Positions 22,015-33,742 of a DNA stretch of 64,000 nt are shown in pieces; positions within the stretch are counted from its first letter, which is position 1; each line of letters opens with the position of its first letter. This DNA comes from Locusta migratoria (Eukaryota > Arthropoda > Insecta > Orthoptera > Acrididae), in NCBI GenBank assembly GCA_026315105.1, contig CM048750.1, positions 72,347,797 through 72,411,796 of the forward strand, in the 5' to 3' direction. The notes below the pieces were generated by a model. The model did no database searches and was not told the origin of the DNA. It was given only the letters and a program-made list of their open reading frames with translations. The position numbers and the translations under genes were made by a program.

Positions 22015-23340
22015 CAGAGGGGTCCAAAAAATGTATCCACTGTTTAAAAGTCCATAACTTGCCAACTAATTGATGGAGTTCTCTCAGTTTTGGTGAAAGT
22101 GTAACTTAAAGTTCAACTTAAAGACATCACTGTAGGTGTTCGAAATGGTCACCATTAACAACCACACACAAATGAGGCCGCCAAACTGCAGCACGAACTA
22201 CTGACTGCAACGTGTTCAGTTGGATACCTGCATATGAATGGATTCTTGAAGTTCATCCAATGCACATTGCTTTGTTTATAAACGACATCCTTTATTGTTC
22301 CCCACAGGTAAAAGTCCAGGGGAGTTAAGTCTGGGGAATGTGGAGGATACTCCACAGCACCTCTACGGCCTATCCATCTTCCTAGTAGATTTTCTTCGAG
22401 ATAAGCCCTAACACGATTTTGGTAGTGCGCTTGGGCACCATCTTGTTGAAAGTAAAATCTTCCGTCTCCATACAAGTCTCGGATTAGGTAAAATGGATGT
22501 CTGAAGCTTCAGGAGGTACACCTCACTAGTAACTGTGCTGTCAAAGAATGGCCCAATCAACCCCGGTAAGACAACCCACACCACACATTTACACCTGGCA
22601 AAATTAACAGCTTTGTCTACATGGACGTTCAGATTTTCGGTGGCCCTGTAGATGCAATTGTGGCGATTTACTGTACCATTGAGTTTAAACTGTGCGTCAT
22701 CAGACCATACAATCATCTCTGCAAACTCTTCATTGTCGCACACCATGTTCATTAACTGCTCGCAGTACTCCATTCTACAATCTGGGTCATCCTCGTTCAT
22801 TGCGTGTAGCAATTGTTGGATGTAGCACTTCCACTTTGCTGTCTTCAAAATTCGCTGAACACTTGAGCGACTCACTCCAGTTTCACAGGCACACTGTCTC
22901 CCAGACTTATGTGGTGAGCGGGTGAATTGTTGTAATACATGACAGGATGTGTTACTGTTACAGGTCATCCAGATCTTTGTTTGTGTACATCTTTAACACA
23001 GCCTTCGGCTTCAAATTTGTCTCGAATGCAACGAATCGTTAAACGTGTTGGTGGCTCTGTTTGATACTCATTAATGTTTTGGTACTTAAAATACCACTTC
23101 AACACCGACTTCTTTTGATCGAATGTAAGCCTTGTGCCAGCCATGTTTACCAGGTGCAACTAAGAACATATAACACTGACTATCCGGCAACTTTCATCTG
23201 ACAAAACAACACAATTCAACGCTTGTGTGGCGATTGCCGGAAGTACAAACTATTATACTACCAAAGATAAGACACATCTGTCAATTAGTTTGCAAGTTAT
23301 GGAGCTTTAAACAGTGGATACATTTTTTTAGATCCCTCTG
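22015..23340 (-). mobile_element. Mariner-type DNA transposon (DD41D), 1,326 bp
   Basis: Ends are inverted repeats of about 55-65 bp beginning CAGAGGG, flanked by TA (22,013-14 and 23,341-42). The two arms share atgtatccactgtttaaa and ccataacttgc. The transposase frame occupies most of the minus strand. The length is typical of a complete mariner element. Confidence 0.92.
22155..23159 (-). pseudogene. Mariner-type transposase, two frameshifts
   Basis: The N-terminus (MAGTRLTFDQKKSVLKWYF; 23,144 downward) has a helix-turn-helix-like domain. After a shift near 22,970, the second frame has CETGVSRSSVQRILK (second HTH) and IVWSDDAQFKLNG (first catalytic Asp). After a shift near 22,450, the third frame has FYFQQDGAQAHYQN (second Asp) and SPDLTPLDFYLWG (third Asp). 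By my count 41 residues separate the last two, the DD41D spacing known from rosa/visitor-type mariner relatives. Otherwise all domains are in place, so few mutations inactivated it. Confidence 0.9.
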
Positions 23341-23342
23341 TA

Positions 23343-25539
23343 TATATATTAGCAGTTCTGGAAGATGCTGCAACCCCATAGCCCCTCCTCTGGATTTGCC
23401 ACTGTTATTGATCGTTGAAGTAAACAGTGCATCTAATTTAGCCTTAGTATAATAGAAGTAATGAACTTTTTCTGTCTCAAGCTTTTTACCATAGTAAGTT
23501 GAGGTCAAAAATTGCAATAAATTTTCTAATTATTTTATTTTCCCTAAAAAGATTATACTGGTGTTTTTACATGATTCTGTTATTTAACCTTACATCAAAG
23601 AATTTATGGTCTAATAACAACATTAGCTGGCCATTGGATTGTCACTATTGATGTTATGTAGTATTGAAATTCAACAGTGCAGATTACTACATACAAACAC
23701 TTTTTTCTAAAGCATGTTTATAACTACTGATATCTTATTCCAGAATCTCATTACAATATTGCTGTAAAATTTCAAAACTGGACCATGATTTTTATGACAT
23801 TTTAATTACTAACTCTTGCAATTATATTGCTCACAGATTTAAAACTCTCACACAAAACAATAATAACATATCTTCCCTACCAAGACTTTGAAACAAAAAG
23901 ACACACACTGCTATACAGAAGGACATTCATCCATTATAACTTCAGCACAATCGTTTTAAAAAATTTGGCATTATTTCTACACTCACTATACATTCCAAAA
24001 ATGTCCTCAGTCAAAATGCCATAGTTAAGAGGCCTTTGAAACTTTTTATGTACAGTACAGGTCTTAAAAATATATTTTCATTCAATGTGAAATATTAACA
24101 GTCTCAACTGATACCACAGTGTGGCACTTAAATCATTATATTCTGAAATAATACTATAGAACAAATGATTCAGTGCATTAACTGTTTTCTCACAAGCTTA
24201 TGCACATTCTCGATACTTTATAACACAACTTTTATTGTGAAACAAATGCAAAATACTTTCAGGTACACACAAGTTGTAAACTGCAGACATCAAACTCGTT
24301 GATTATTTTTCTTAAAATGAACACGTTCATCTGAACCACTTTCTTGTACAACATATAACATATAATGCCAAAAAGTATAGTTCTGAACAAAACTTAAACA
24401 CAGAAAAAGTCGCCGTATTACTTCACGATAGTTATTAAACAGAATATTATTAACACATTTGTACATATAACATATTACACAGCTATGTTTATAACTTAAA
24501 GAAAGACTGACTTGTTTAGCAACCGACAAGAATGTTAAGTACAAAGAGGCCTGCTACATGAGAGCCCAACCAACTCCAGAAGCTGGAATAAGATAAAGAC
24601 AAATAAATACACGTATATTGGAATAATATATTTTATCGTGTCTGCCCAATCTGGTAACATATTTCAGATGTCATGTCGGTAACCATCTCTGCAACACGAT
24701 GGACAGGCATAGATGAAAACATACTAGTGAAACCAAATTCAACCAGTTGCCCCCTCATCCCTCCCAAATCTACTTAATTCTTGATGTACAAAAAATAATT
24801 TTAATGTCTTTTATGACAGCTGATATATATTTTAAACAAATTGTAGCATTATGCAAGATTTTTAAGAAATGATAGTACAATATCAATCTGAAATGTGTGA
24901 TGTTTACTCTATGAGAAAGACTCTCTTCCAAAATTTGGACGTGTGTGTTTTTCTTTCCCCTTCTCCTCCTGCAGTTTTCCCACCCTCCTCTCATTATTTT
25001 CTATATACAATCACAGAAAGCTTAAACGTCTTTGAAACTACAACTATTCTTTGGTTTCACACATGCACAACTGCCATTTATTTCTGTTCATTTACAGCAA
25101 GTCACAGCATGCACATATTCCTTATTGCTGAACTGGAGCACAACTCTGTTCAATCCATGTCTGTCAATCAATATCATGGCAAGAAAAGTCCTCTTCTGTC
25201 ACAACCACACTGCAGAAATGCAGGCCCACAAGTATCATCCTGAAGAAATGAAAGATAAATATATTAGTATAAGAAGTCTCACTAAGGTGCAGTAAAATAC
25301 AGCATAAATTTTAATGACTATTAATGTTGTAGTAGAACATGCATTGTGCAGATAGTATAAAAACAGATGCAATCCAAAAATTGATTTATTAGACAATTAA
25401 ATCAACAAAACTTGCAAATTAGCAGAGCTTACTTTCTGTCTAGAAATTAAGTTTTATACAACTAGTTAATTTTCAATAGAAAAAACTCTACTAAAATCTT
25501 GCAACATCCTGTCTTGCCACTTTACAGACAATGAATAGG
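23343..25539. other. Non-coding, no clear feature
   Basis: About 2.2 kb of AT-rich sequence. Short frames on both strands show no recognised domain. It could hold an unrecognised intron or old repeats. Confidence 0.4.
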
Positions 25540-26885
25540 GTTTTATTTTTATGTATAGAAGCTAGAATGACGATGTACAGAAGTGCAAAGATTGGTTTGT
25601 GACAGCTCTCCATGTTACCCTATCCTGTACAAGCCTCTTTATCAGTAAATAAGAACAGCAACCTACATCCTTTTGAAACTGCTTACTACATTCATCCCTC
25701 AGACTCACTATGTGATTGACACTCCACACAACTGTGTAAATTCCTTGATGTCTTGTAATGTGTCCTACCTGTCAATCACTTCTTTTACTCCTGATGTGCC
25801 AGAAATTTCTTTTCACCCCAATTCTATTCATAACAACCTCATTAGTTATGCATTTACCCAGCAAATCTTCAGTATTCATCTGCAGGACCACATTTCCAAG
25901 CCTTATTATCTTTTGTCTGTACTCATTGTCCAGGTTCCACTGTCATACAAGGCTACACTCTTAGATATTTATACCTTCAGAAAGGATTCCTAACTTTTAA
26001 ATTAATATTCAATGTCAACAAATGTCTTCCCATAGCTGTTCTGCATTTTAGTTCTTCTCTACTTAGGCCATCGTAGGCTATTTGGCTACCCAAATAATAA
26101 AACTAATAATGGAAAGTCTGGGTTGGGATATAATAGGAACAGTTTAACTCAACATAAAGATGTACAACGATCTGTGACATATGTACCTGTCGCAACTTGT
26201 CATATGTCTTTGCAATGGGCTTTAAACTGTCCTCAGTATAATGTCAAATAACAAAACTGCTCTACAACTTCTACTGTCTCGCTTCCTAATCTAATTCCTA
26301 CAACTTTATTTTCTTAAACTGTACTCCATTACCCTAGTTAAGGTTCATCTTATACCCAGTTTCAAGACATTCCTTTCTACTGCTCTTCCAGGTCCTATGC
26401 TGACAGTATGACTATGTCACTGGCACAAAATTGTATTTCTTCTTCCTGAACTTTAATTCTGTTTTGAAATGTCTTCTTTCTTTCCTTCACAGCTTGGTCA
26501 ATGTACAAATTAAATAATATTAGGGAAAGGCTACAAACCTGTATTACTCCCTTCCCAACCATTGCAACCCCATCATGTCCCATAACTGTCATCTGGTTAC
26601 TGTACAATTTATTATAGCTTTTTGTTCCCCATTTTTTATCACTGCTACCTTCATAATTTTAAAAAGTGTATTCCAAACAATGTTATCAAAAGTTTTCTCC
26701 AAATCTAGGAAAGCTAGAAAAGATTTGTCTTTCCTTGAATTTTATTGAGTTATGTTGCACTTGTTCCTAAGCCCAAACAATCTTCCCTGATATTGGATTC
26801 TACCAGTTTTTCCATTCTTCAATAAATAATCCATGTGAGTATTTTGTAACCATGACTTATTAAACTGATAGGCAGCACTTGCTGC
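25540..26885 (-). mobile_element. RTE-like LINE, copy 4, truncated
   Basis: Read on the minus strand it is collinear with copy 1 from about 12,625 (atcagtttaataagtcatgg) to near the 3' end (aaggatgtaggttgc). The piece with VGKGVIQVCSLSLILFNLYIDQAVKE (in decayed form) corresponds to the reverse transcriptase box upstream of the FADD motif. The FADD motif itself is decayed. An F1 foldback-family copy (26,104-26,225) interrupts it. Stops are frequent. Confidence 0.82.
26104..26225. repeat. F1 foldback-family fragment
   Basis: Starts taataatggaaagtctgggttggg and continues with aactcaacataaagatgtac, matching 18,245 and 1,355. It ends near a partial reverse copy (catatgtctttgcaatggg). It is inserted in RTE copy 4. 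Confidence 0.65.
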
Positions 26886-27836
26886 TAGGATAGCAGACAA
26901 TATACTGGTGTTAAAACAGTCAAGTATTTTGAGAAGTTGTAGCAATCTTTGAAACAAGAAAACTGAGTGTAATGAATGTAAGTTTGGGAGTGCAAGATTT
27001 CCCAGATTGCACCTCCTGTTCATAAATGGAGCAGAATGACATAGCTAATAGTGAATATGAGCACAATCATTGTGTGGGCACCTCCCTTTAAGTTAGGGCG
27101 AATGGTCATGGATGGATGGTATACGCTGTCAACACAATGACCTGTTACAGACAATTCTCTATAATAAGATCTCAGTGCCCATTTCACTGAAAAAGCAATC
27201 TTAATTGTTCCTCGTGTCACTATGTTCTTAGAACACTGCAAATATACAGGTGTGCACTTGGTTTCTTCCCTCAACTGGCCTAATTTCAATTGAATTTATT
27301 TAATTCTCTTGCTGTGTCCTTTATTTTGAGTACATATTTCTTTTCTTCACTTTCCCTTAAGTTGTGTGTGTATTATTTTCAGATCTGTTTATTCACTCCC
27401 TCCCCCCTTCTTCTCACATATGTCCAACACATCTAACACACTTAGCATTCCACTCACAACTCCTACATGATTTCATCTCTGACTTGCTTACTAACCTATC
27501 TTTCATTGTTTAACTCTCAGGTCTTCAAATCCCTTCCCATGCAGACCCCAACAATTTGTCTCTCTTACCTGGGACGGCCCATGCTTAAGGAAGAGTGGGG
27601 GCCAACCCCAAGAGAAATTCTGGGATGTAATTTTATCCCCTCGTGTGTGGGCTCCCAAAACTAGTACATTTTCAAATATTTTTGGCCTTTTGACCTGCTT
27701 GTGCTCGGTGAATACATTTCTTATCTATCAAATTATGTCATAATGGAAAGTGGTGCTGCATCACAATGGGGGACTTCCATTCAAGTTGCTAATGTCAACC
27801 TAAGTACACACTTTGAGTCTGTGATACCATGTAGTA
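26886..27836. other. Non-coding, no clear feature
   Basis: No supported gene or repeat boundary. It ends at the TA target duplication of the pogo-like element. Confidence 0.45.
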
Positions 27837-28144
27837 CAGTATTACCCCTCTTTTACACTTTTCAGGGGATTGGTGGTGTAAACGGGGGAAATCACTTTCA
27901 AAGAAAGAAATGCTCCAGAAAAGCCAGGCAAAGGTTTCACAATGCTTATTGATACATAAGTGGGTAGATAACTCTTTCTTTCTAGTACTTACTTGAAGTA
28001 TCCAGTGAAAAGGAACTACTGATGTTGCTCTGTCTTCTAATTCTGTTTATCTGCTGGCAAGCAGAACATTACTAGTTTGAAATATTGTGAGACAGCCTTA
28101 TTGTGTTTTGCTTGTATATAATGTGGAAATGGAGCTATCCTTAA

Positions 28145-29742
28145 TTAAATGTTGTGACTTGTTAAGTATCTTTCAGATTTTAATAACACATTAATATTTA
28201 CAATTTTTTTAATCACAGTTGTAACAATAAAGTTATTGCTGCTTAGAAAAGAGGTCCGTAATTTATTTATGCTTGGCTCTTTTGGTCGAAATGACAATAT
28301 CTGCTTCTCCAATTCATGTAGTGTCTCTAGTGTATTTTCACTTCCATCAACAGAGGAAAAGTATCTTTGAAGTAGGTCCACTGCTGCAGTTGCCTCAGCA
28401 CTGGTGAGAACTGGTACACTCTCTTCTTCTCCTTCATCTTCCTCTTCTCCATCACTGACAGCAATTAGCACAACTTTTCTGCAGCAAGTTCTTCCACAGT
28501 TGTTTCCTCTGCAGTTATGATATTGGCATCTACTTGCAGAAATTCATTGAAGGTGCAGTTTGGTTGCAGCATTTCCCATGCAGCAGGAAGCAATTCTTCT
28601 TCTTCTTCTGGCATCTGACACTGTGTATCCTTAAAGAATCCAGCTTTTTTGAAACAGTTCTTTATGGTGTCCTTCACTTCCTTCCATGACTTGGCAATAA
28701 AATGCAGTGCTTTCAGCACTGAAGTCCTTGTAGATGTGACATCCAACCCAGAATCTGTCACGGACAAGAGTCTTTGGACAAGGTTCTTTCTTTAAAATGA
28801 CTTGAAGGAATGTATAACTTGCAAATCCATGGGCTGCAGTTTGCTTGTGCAGTTAGCAGAAAAAAAAATTCTATCTGCACATTTCTGAAGTTCACGTCAT
28901 CAGGATGTGCAGGACAGCGATCAATAAAAAGAAGTATTTTTCTGTTCTGAGCTCCCATTTTTGCATCGAGGACAGCAACTGTTTCCTAAAAAGATGCGAG
29001 ATCATCCAAGCTTTTTGATTGGCATCATATGGGGTAGGAAGAGAGCGAACATTGGTAAAACAATGTGGCTTTTTTGGTTTACCTATTACAAAGGGCTGAA
29101 GCTTCTCAGAGCCATCAGCATTAGCTCCCAACATCACAGTTAACCTTAGTTTACTGTGTTTGCCACCATGGCATTTATCGCCTTTAAATGCCAAAGTTTT
29201 GTTTGGCAATACATTAAAAAACAGTCCAGTCTCATCAATATTAAAAATGTTTCTGGGTTCATAATTTGCAATTAAACACTGTAATTTTTCGTTTAGCCAC
29301 TGTTGCACTGTATCACTGTCAACATCTTTTGATTCTCCACAGACAGTTTATTGTATCTTTTCCTGAACCTGTCAATCCATCTGTTGGACGCACTGAAATT
29401 CTCAATGCCAAGAATGTTGGCCACTTGAAGGGCCTTCTCCCTTAAAAGTACACTTCCTACTGCAATACTCACTGCCCTTGACGTCTCAAACCATCGTTTA
29501 ACTGTTTCTTCAAGATCGTCAAATTTTGAGTATGTAGCATACTTGCATTTTTTGGCATGTTCCACTGTCTGAAGCACAAGATGTGATACTGGGTTTTTCA
29601 CTATTGTATTTAGTGTTGAAACCGAAATGTTCAATTCATGTGCAAGTGCTACACGAGTTCCATGGAAGAAATCCACTTTTCCTAAAATTTGGACCTTTCC
29701 CTCCATGGTAAAAGATCTTCTCTCTCTTCTCTCCATTGGTCA
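28145..29742 (-). pseudogene. pogo/Tigger-type transposase (CENP-B-like), frameshifted
   Basis: The N-terminal block (29,736-29,293) has an HTH (LAHELNISVSTLNTIVKN) and a CENP-B-type second HTH (ANILGIENFSASNRWIDRF). The catalytic block (29,308-28,892) has NIFNIDETGLFF (first Asp) and KLRLTVMLGANADG. A shifted frame continues with LLFIDRCPAHP (second Asp). The C-terminal block (28,767-28,145) is acidic (PEEEEELLPAAWE, DGEEEDEGEEE), as in jerky/Tigger proteins. At least three frame breaks separate the blocks. The domain order and motifs are characteristic, so the family call is firm, but it is not functional. Confidence 0.92.
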
Positions 29743-30569
29743 GCCGACAGTAAAATAACAAAAATGGCGTAACCCACTAAGATTAATAAAAACTATGCAA
29801 GTAACAAAGGAGATTGCGCGGCAAACAAATTGAACTCTCAACTCCGAACAGTAAAAACAACAACAAAAAGCAAAACAAAAACATAACAAATAAACTAAAA
29901 AATCACAAACAACTACTTTAACACGTCAACAGCAACAAGAACAATAATCACGAAATATAAACTTCGCTGATAGAAAAGCTTACAGATGCGTTCGACTATT
30001 AGCTCGCTCAATGACGTCATGTAACAGCAGCACACGACTCGCGAGAAATATCTCGCTGATCCCGAGAACAGTATGTGGTTTGCAGCAATTTTATGATATG
30101 CCCGGAAATTTCCAAGAACCCTTACACTCTAAGTTGTTCACTTGCATTAATTTGAGCTATACTCTTAGGTTCCTAACCACAGCCTTTAAAATTGTGCAGC
30201 TAATATATGGTATTATCTACACAATTTTGAAGGATGTGGTTAGGCAGAGTACAGCTTATAGTGTTTCGAGTGTAAGCTTTCTTGGAAATTACTAGAGCTG
30301 GGTTTGAACATGAATCGAACTGTTCAAACAATTTACGTCATAGTTCGGGAAATCTCAGATATGTTCGAACATTCGATCACGATGCTATCTAGCAACGTCA
30401 GGAGGTACTATCTCTACAATATACAGCAATGTTATTCATAAATCTTTCGGCGCTGTACAGTAAATTATTTATATCCAAGATAGTGTCATTAATGTACTAT
30501 GGGGATTATTAAGTGTGAAATGCAAACTTCAGTAGTTTCTAGGGTGCAGATCGTAAGTAAAAACAGTAA

Positions 30570-30952
30570 AGCGGCCTCTACATGGTCAATAATATTGACA
30601 TTATTTCCTGGCTGCGCAATGATATTGATGGTCTAGGGGTGCGATAGAGAAGAAGCGCAATAATATTGAGAACATCAAAAACTTCTGAAATATATTGCAC
30701 TGCCTGTGAATAATGTGCTGTCTGTGGGTGGTATTGACAATATCTTTGACAGATTATCGCGCTATGTTTTAATGTTTGGCGTTTGTTTACTTGTACCATG
30801 TGTGTTATTTTCGTGTGCTTCCAGCAAAGTAAAGCAATAATAACAGTAGCAGCATCTTTATTGTCCAACATTTCACACCACAATATTATTGAGCAGTCTA
30901 GGAGAGAATGACAATAATATTGCGCAATATTATTGGCCCTGTATGGGCTGCT
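30570..30952. mobile_element. PIF/Harbinger-type MITE, 383 bp
   Basis: 28-bp terminal inverted repeats: AGCGGCCTCTACATGG... at the left and, reversed, AGCAGCCCATACAGGG... at the right. Both then read CAATAATATTG, and 23 of 28 positions match. TAA flanks both sides (30,567-69 and 30,953-55), the 3-bp target typical of PIF/Harbinger. There is no transposase. It lies within the pogo-like element. Confidence 0.8.
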
Positions 30953-31064
30953 TAACGAATATGGGCTATACGTAAACGATAGGAATAGTTATTTAAAATT
31001 CTTGTGCTGCGATCTAGTGATGCCTGTTGGTACTATTAACTCAGCAGTTCATGCACTGTTTATT

Positions 31065-31261
31065 GTTGTTCAAATGTTTGTTAAGCTTAAGGGACTTAAC
31101 TACGGGGTCATCAGTCCCTAAACTTACAAACTACTTATGAACTACCTTATACTACAGATGGCACAAATATCCATGCCCGAGGGGGGATTTGAACCCCCGA
31201 CCGTAGTGGCCGAGCAGACCGTGACTGGAGCGCCTCAGTCCCCTCGGCCACCGCGCCCGGC
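31065..31261 (-). repeat. tRNA-derived SINE, family S1, with target duplication
   Basis: Read on the minus strand it starts with a tRNA-like head (gcgcggtggccgaggggact as A-box region, gggggttcaaatcccc as B box), then a tail with gactgatgaccccgtag. The 11-bp duplication cactgtttatt lies at 31,054-31,064 and 31,262-31,272. The head resembles tRNA-Ser/Leu-type sequences. It is the best preserved of four S1 copies. Confidence 0.93.
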
Positions 31262-31515
31262 CACTGTTTATTCCGTTGTCGCAATTACCATTTATTTTCA
31301 ATGTAATCTAATCTAAAGATTCCTTTTACTAGATATTTTCAAGTCGATTTGCCAGGTGTGGTGTAAACGGCAGGAAATACAAAATTTCAGACATGTAAAA
31401 GCGGGGTTTTAAATACATTGTGAACATGCGAAATATGACAGGATCTGAAAAAAACCCATGCTTAAATGGCAGGAAAATGTAAAATGCAGGGACATAAAAG
31501 TGGGGTAATACTGTA

Positions 31516-32080
31516 CATCACACAGTAAAAACAATTGCAAAGTTTCCATGAAACAGTTGTGCAGCAATGCTAAGACTAAGTTACATAATGGTGCATAAGT
31601 TTGTAGCGAAAGAGAAAGACAAAAGAAACGCACAACAAACTTTAGTCATCAGTATTATGGTCTTCTTAACTGTTTGCAACAGTCTGCCACTACTGGGGTA
31701 ACCTTTTGATTCTGCAACTGTAGAAATAGCCTGGTTTTGAGGCAAAAAAATTGTTGAGCCATCCATGTTCAGAGCACATCTACACCCAGAAAGGATGTGC
31801 CTTGAAAATTGTTCAACAGAGAGTGATAAACGTAAAAAAATTAAATAAATAAATATAAAAAAATTACAATACATTAAACAACATCCAAAACTGCCACAAC
31901 AGCAGTCACTTCTTAAATATATATCGCTCTCACTACAAGCGGAGATACATCACTCTGGCTTCAATTCCTAAGGATGCTCATAAGTTACCTGAAGGTTCTC
32001 CTGTATGTAGAACACCACCAAGATCACCAATGGAATTCAAAATATTTAAACATTTCAACAATTTCAGAACACTGAAATAA
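31516..32080. other. Non-coding, no clear feature
   Basis: AT-rich sequence next to the pogo-like element, no supported gene. Confidence 0.4.
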
Positions 32081-32084
32081 ATCC

Positions 32085-32166
32085 AACGGCAAAGTTGAAA
32101 ATTTGTGCTGGACCAGGATTCAAATCCATATTTCCTGCTTTGAGCCAGCGGTCGCATAACCAATTA
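32085..32166 (-). repeat. tRNA-like SINE head, family S4
   Basis: On the minus strand: taattggttatgcgaccgct, then a B-box-like ggatttgaatcctgg and cacaaattttcaactttgcc. The last segment matches the sequence after the tRNA-like head at 40,440-40,550. Confidence 0.6.
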
Positions 32167-32479
32167 GGCAAAATTAGCAAACATAATTAATGAAACTAAA
32201 AAAATACAATATCTAATATTAAACTCATGGGAATCTTTTATAACCTATACTATGTAACTGCATTCTAGAAAAAATCGTCAGTATCTGGAATTTAGAATCA
32301 CAAAATTGATCCAATAATTCCAGGAAATAAAACAAATGGAAATAAGATAAACTGCATGGCACTTGCAGAAAATTTTGCAATACTGCCAGGAAATCTGACA
32401 GAAGAAGTAATTGAAATAGATCTTCTGGGAAAAATAGCAAATAGAACAGGTTTCAAAATTGCAGCTGAAAAAAAATTCT

Positions 32480-32812
32480 AGAATAAATATAAAAAATACA
32501 GTGAAATTCATAGAAACATCTAGGCAAAATAGAGCAGTAAGTAAATTTAAATATCTTTGAGAAACAATACAAAAGAATGGGTTAGAAAAATGGAAAGAAC
32601 ATATGGTTTGAAAAAGAATATTTACAACAAGAAAAGCATATCCAGAAAAACTAAACTAAACCACTATACTAAATTGGTGGGACCAGAATGTTTGTATGAG
32701 TGTGAATGCCTAATGATGAACTATAAGCTAGACAGAATACAAGTACTTGAAAGGCAGATTATAAGAAAAATAATGGGTCCAATACAAAATACAGATGATT
32801 GAAAAATGAGAA
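32480..32812 (+). pseudogene. LINE reverse transcriptase fragment, C-terminal part
   Basis: The frame at 32,557-32,802 contains KTKLNHYTKLVGPECLYECE and LDRIQVLERQIIRKIMGP. Such segments lie downstream of the catalytic FADD box in many LINE reverse transcriptases. Upstream remnants (KYL, then ETIQKNGLEKWK) fit the same region in other frames. It is too short to name the clade. Confidence 0.65.
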
Positions 32813-32825
32813 GTAATGAAGAATC

Positions 32826-33010
32826 TGATTGGAAATGTCAATAATAGAGGTTAGGTAACAACTCACCGTAAAGAGGCTCACTGAGCTGCTGACAGGCATG
32901 AAAATAGATAATCACATACAGACAACTTAAATTTCTGGCCATGGCCTTCATCAAAAAAAGAAACACACAAATTCACACCATCACTCAGACAACTATAAAC
33001 ACACAACCGC
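32826..33010. repeat. F1 foldback-family copy
   Basis: Contains aacaactcaccgtaaagagg and tctggccatggccttcatc, the two hallmarks of family F1, with CA-rich sequence between. Confidence 0.65.
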
Positions 33011-33267
33011 CATGTCCAGCCACTCCAGCCCTACAAGCATCTGTAAACAGTCTAGATGCGCCAAGATGAGCAGACATTCCATTAAGATATGAGCCACAGA
33101 TTGTAGGGCCCCACAACGTGGGGGGGGGGGGGGGCTCATTACGCAAAAGAAAACCATAGGTCGGCCTGGAGTGACCGATGAGACGGCAAAGGACAGTGGA
33201 TTCCCTTCAAGAAGGGCATAAGGAAGAACTCCAAGCTGCAGTGGTCGACTTCATGGAGCGTAGTTTA

Positions 33268-33664
33268 TTAGATGGAGCAGTAGCCTGCCAGTTGGTGTTC
33301 CAGTCCTATATGGGAAGCGATCACATCTGTGGCCGGGATAACCCAGGGGGAGGGGCAGGGATTTACAGCTACTCTAGCCAACTGGTCAGCCTGTTCATTT
33401 CCTAGGATACCCACATGACTGGGGACCCAGAGAAGTGGTGTGACGAAGATCAGCGAGGAGATCGTGAATATCAATGACCAAAGGATGTGAGGAGTAGCAT
33501 CGGCCTATGGCCTGCAGGCTGCTCACTGAGTCAGAACAGATTAAAACACAACCCAGGACTACATGTTTGATAAAATGAAGTGTCCTACTAATAGCCATTA
33601 GTTCTGCTGTAAACACACTGCACGATTCTGGCAGAGAATGGCATTCCACACCAATGGGAGACAT
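33268..33664 (-). pseudogene. LINE RNase H domain remnant
   Basis: The frame from 33,664 has ESCSVFTAELMAISRTL (catalytic Glu) and GCVLICSDSVSSLQAIG (catalytic Asp). The shifted frame from 33,474 has PLLWVPSHVGILGNEQADQL, the last RNase H box (HxGxxGNExAD). The domain is nearly complete but crosses one frameshift near 33,440. Confidence 0.88.
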
Positions 33665-33742
33665 AAATGCATATCCTGTATGACCAACAAATTTAGAGCC
33701 TTCAGTGTAGAAAATCGTGGCAACCTGAAATTATTCAATTAT

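Larger units (their letters stand above)
27837..31513 (-). mobile_element. pogo/Tigger-like DNA transposon, 3.7 kb
   Basis: The ends are inverted repeats starting CAGTATTACCCC, then (t/a)CTTTTA. The left arm is at 27,837 and the right arm ends at 31,513. Both are flanked by TA (27,835-36 and 31,514-15). A pogo-type transposase lies on the minus strand between them. Two younger elements sit inside: a Harbinger-type MITE and a SINE. Without them the element would be about 3.1 kb. Confidence 0.85.

Noticed and set aside
31054..31272. Possible functional tRNA gene on the minus strand
   Set aside because: Only A- and B-box-like parts are present, with a long tail and target duplication. It is a SINE, not a foldable tRNA.
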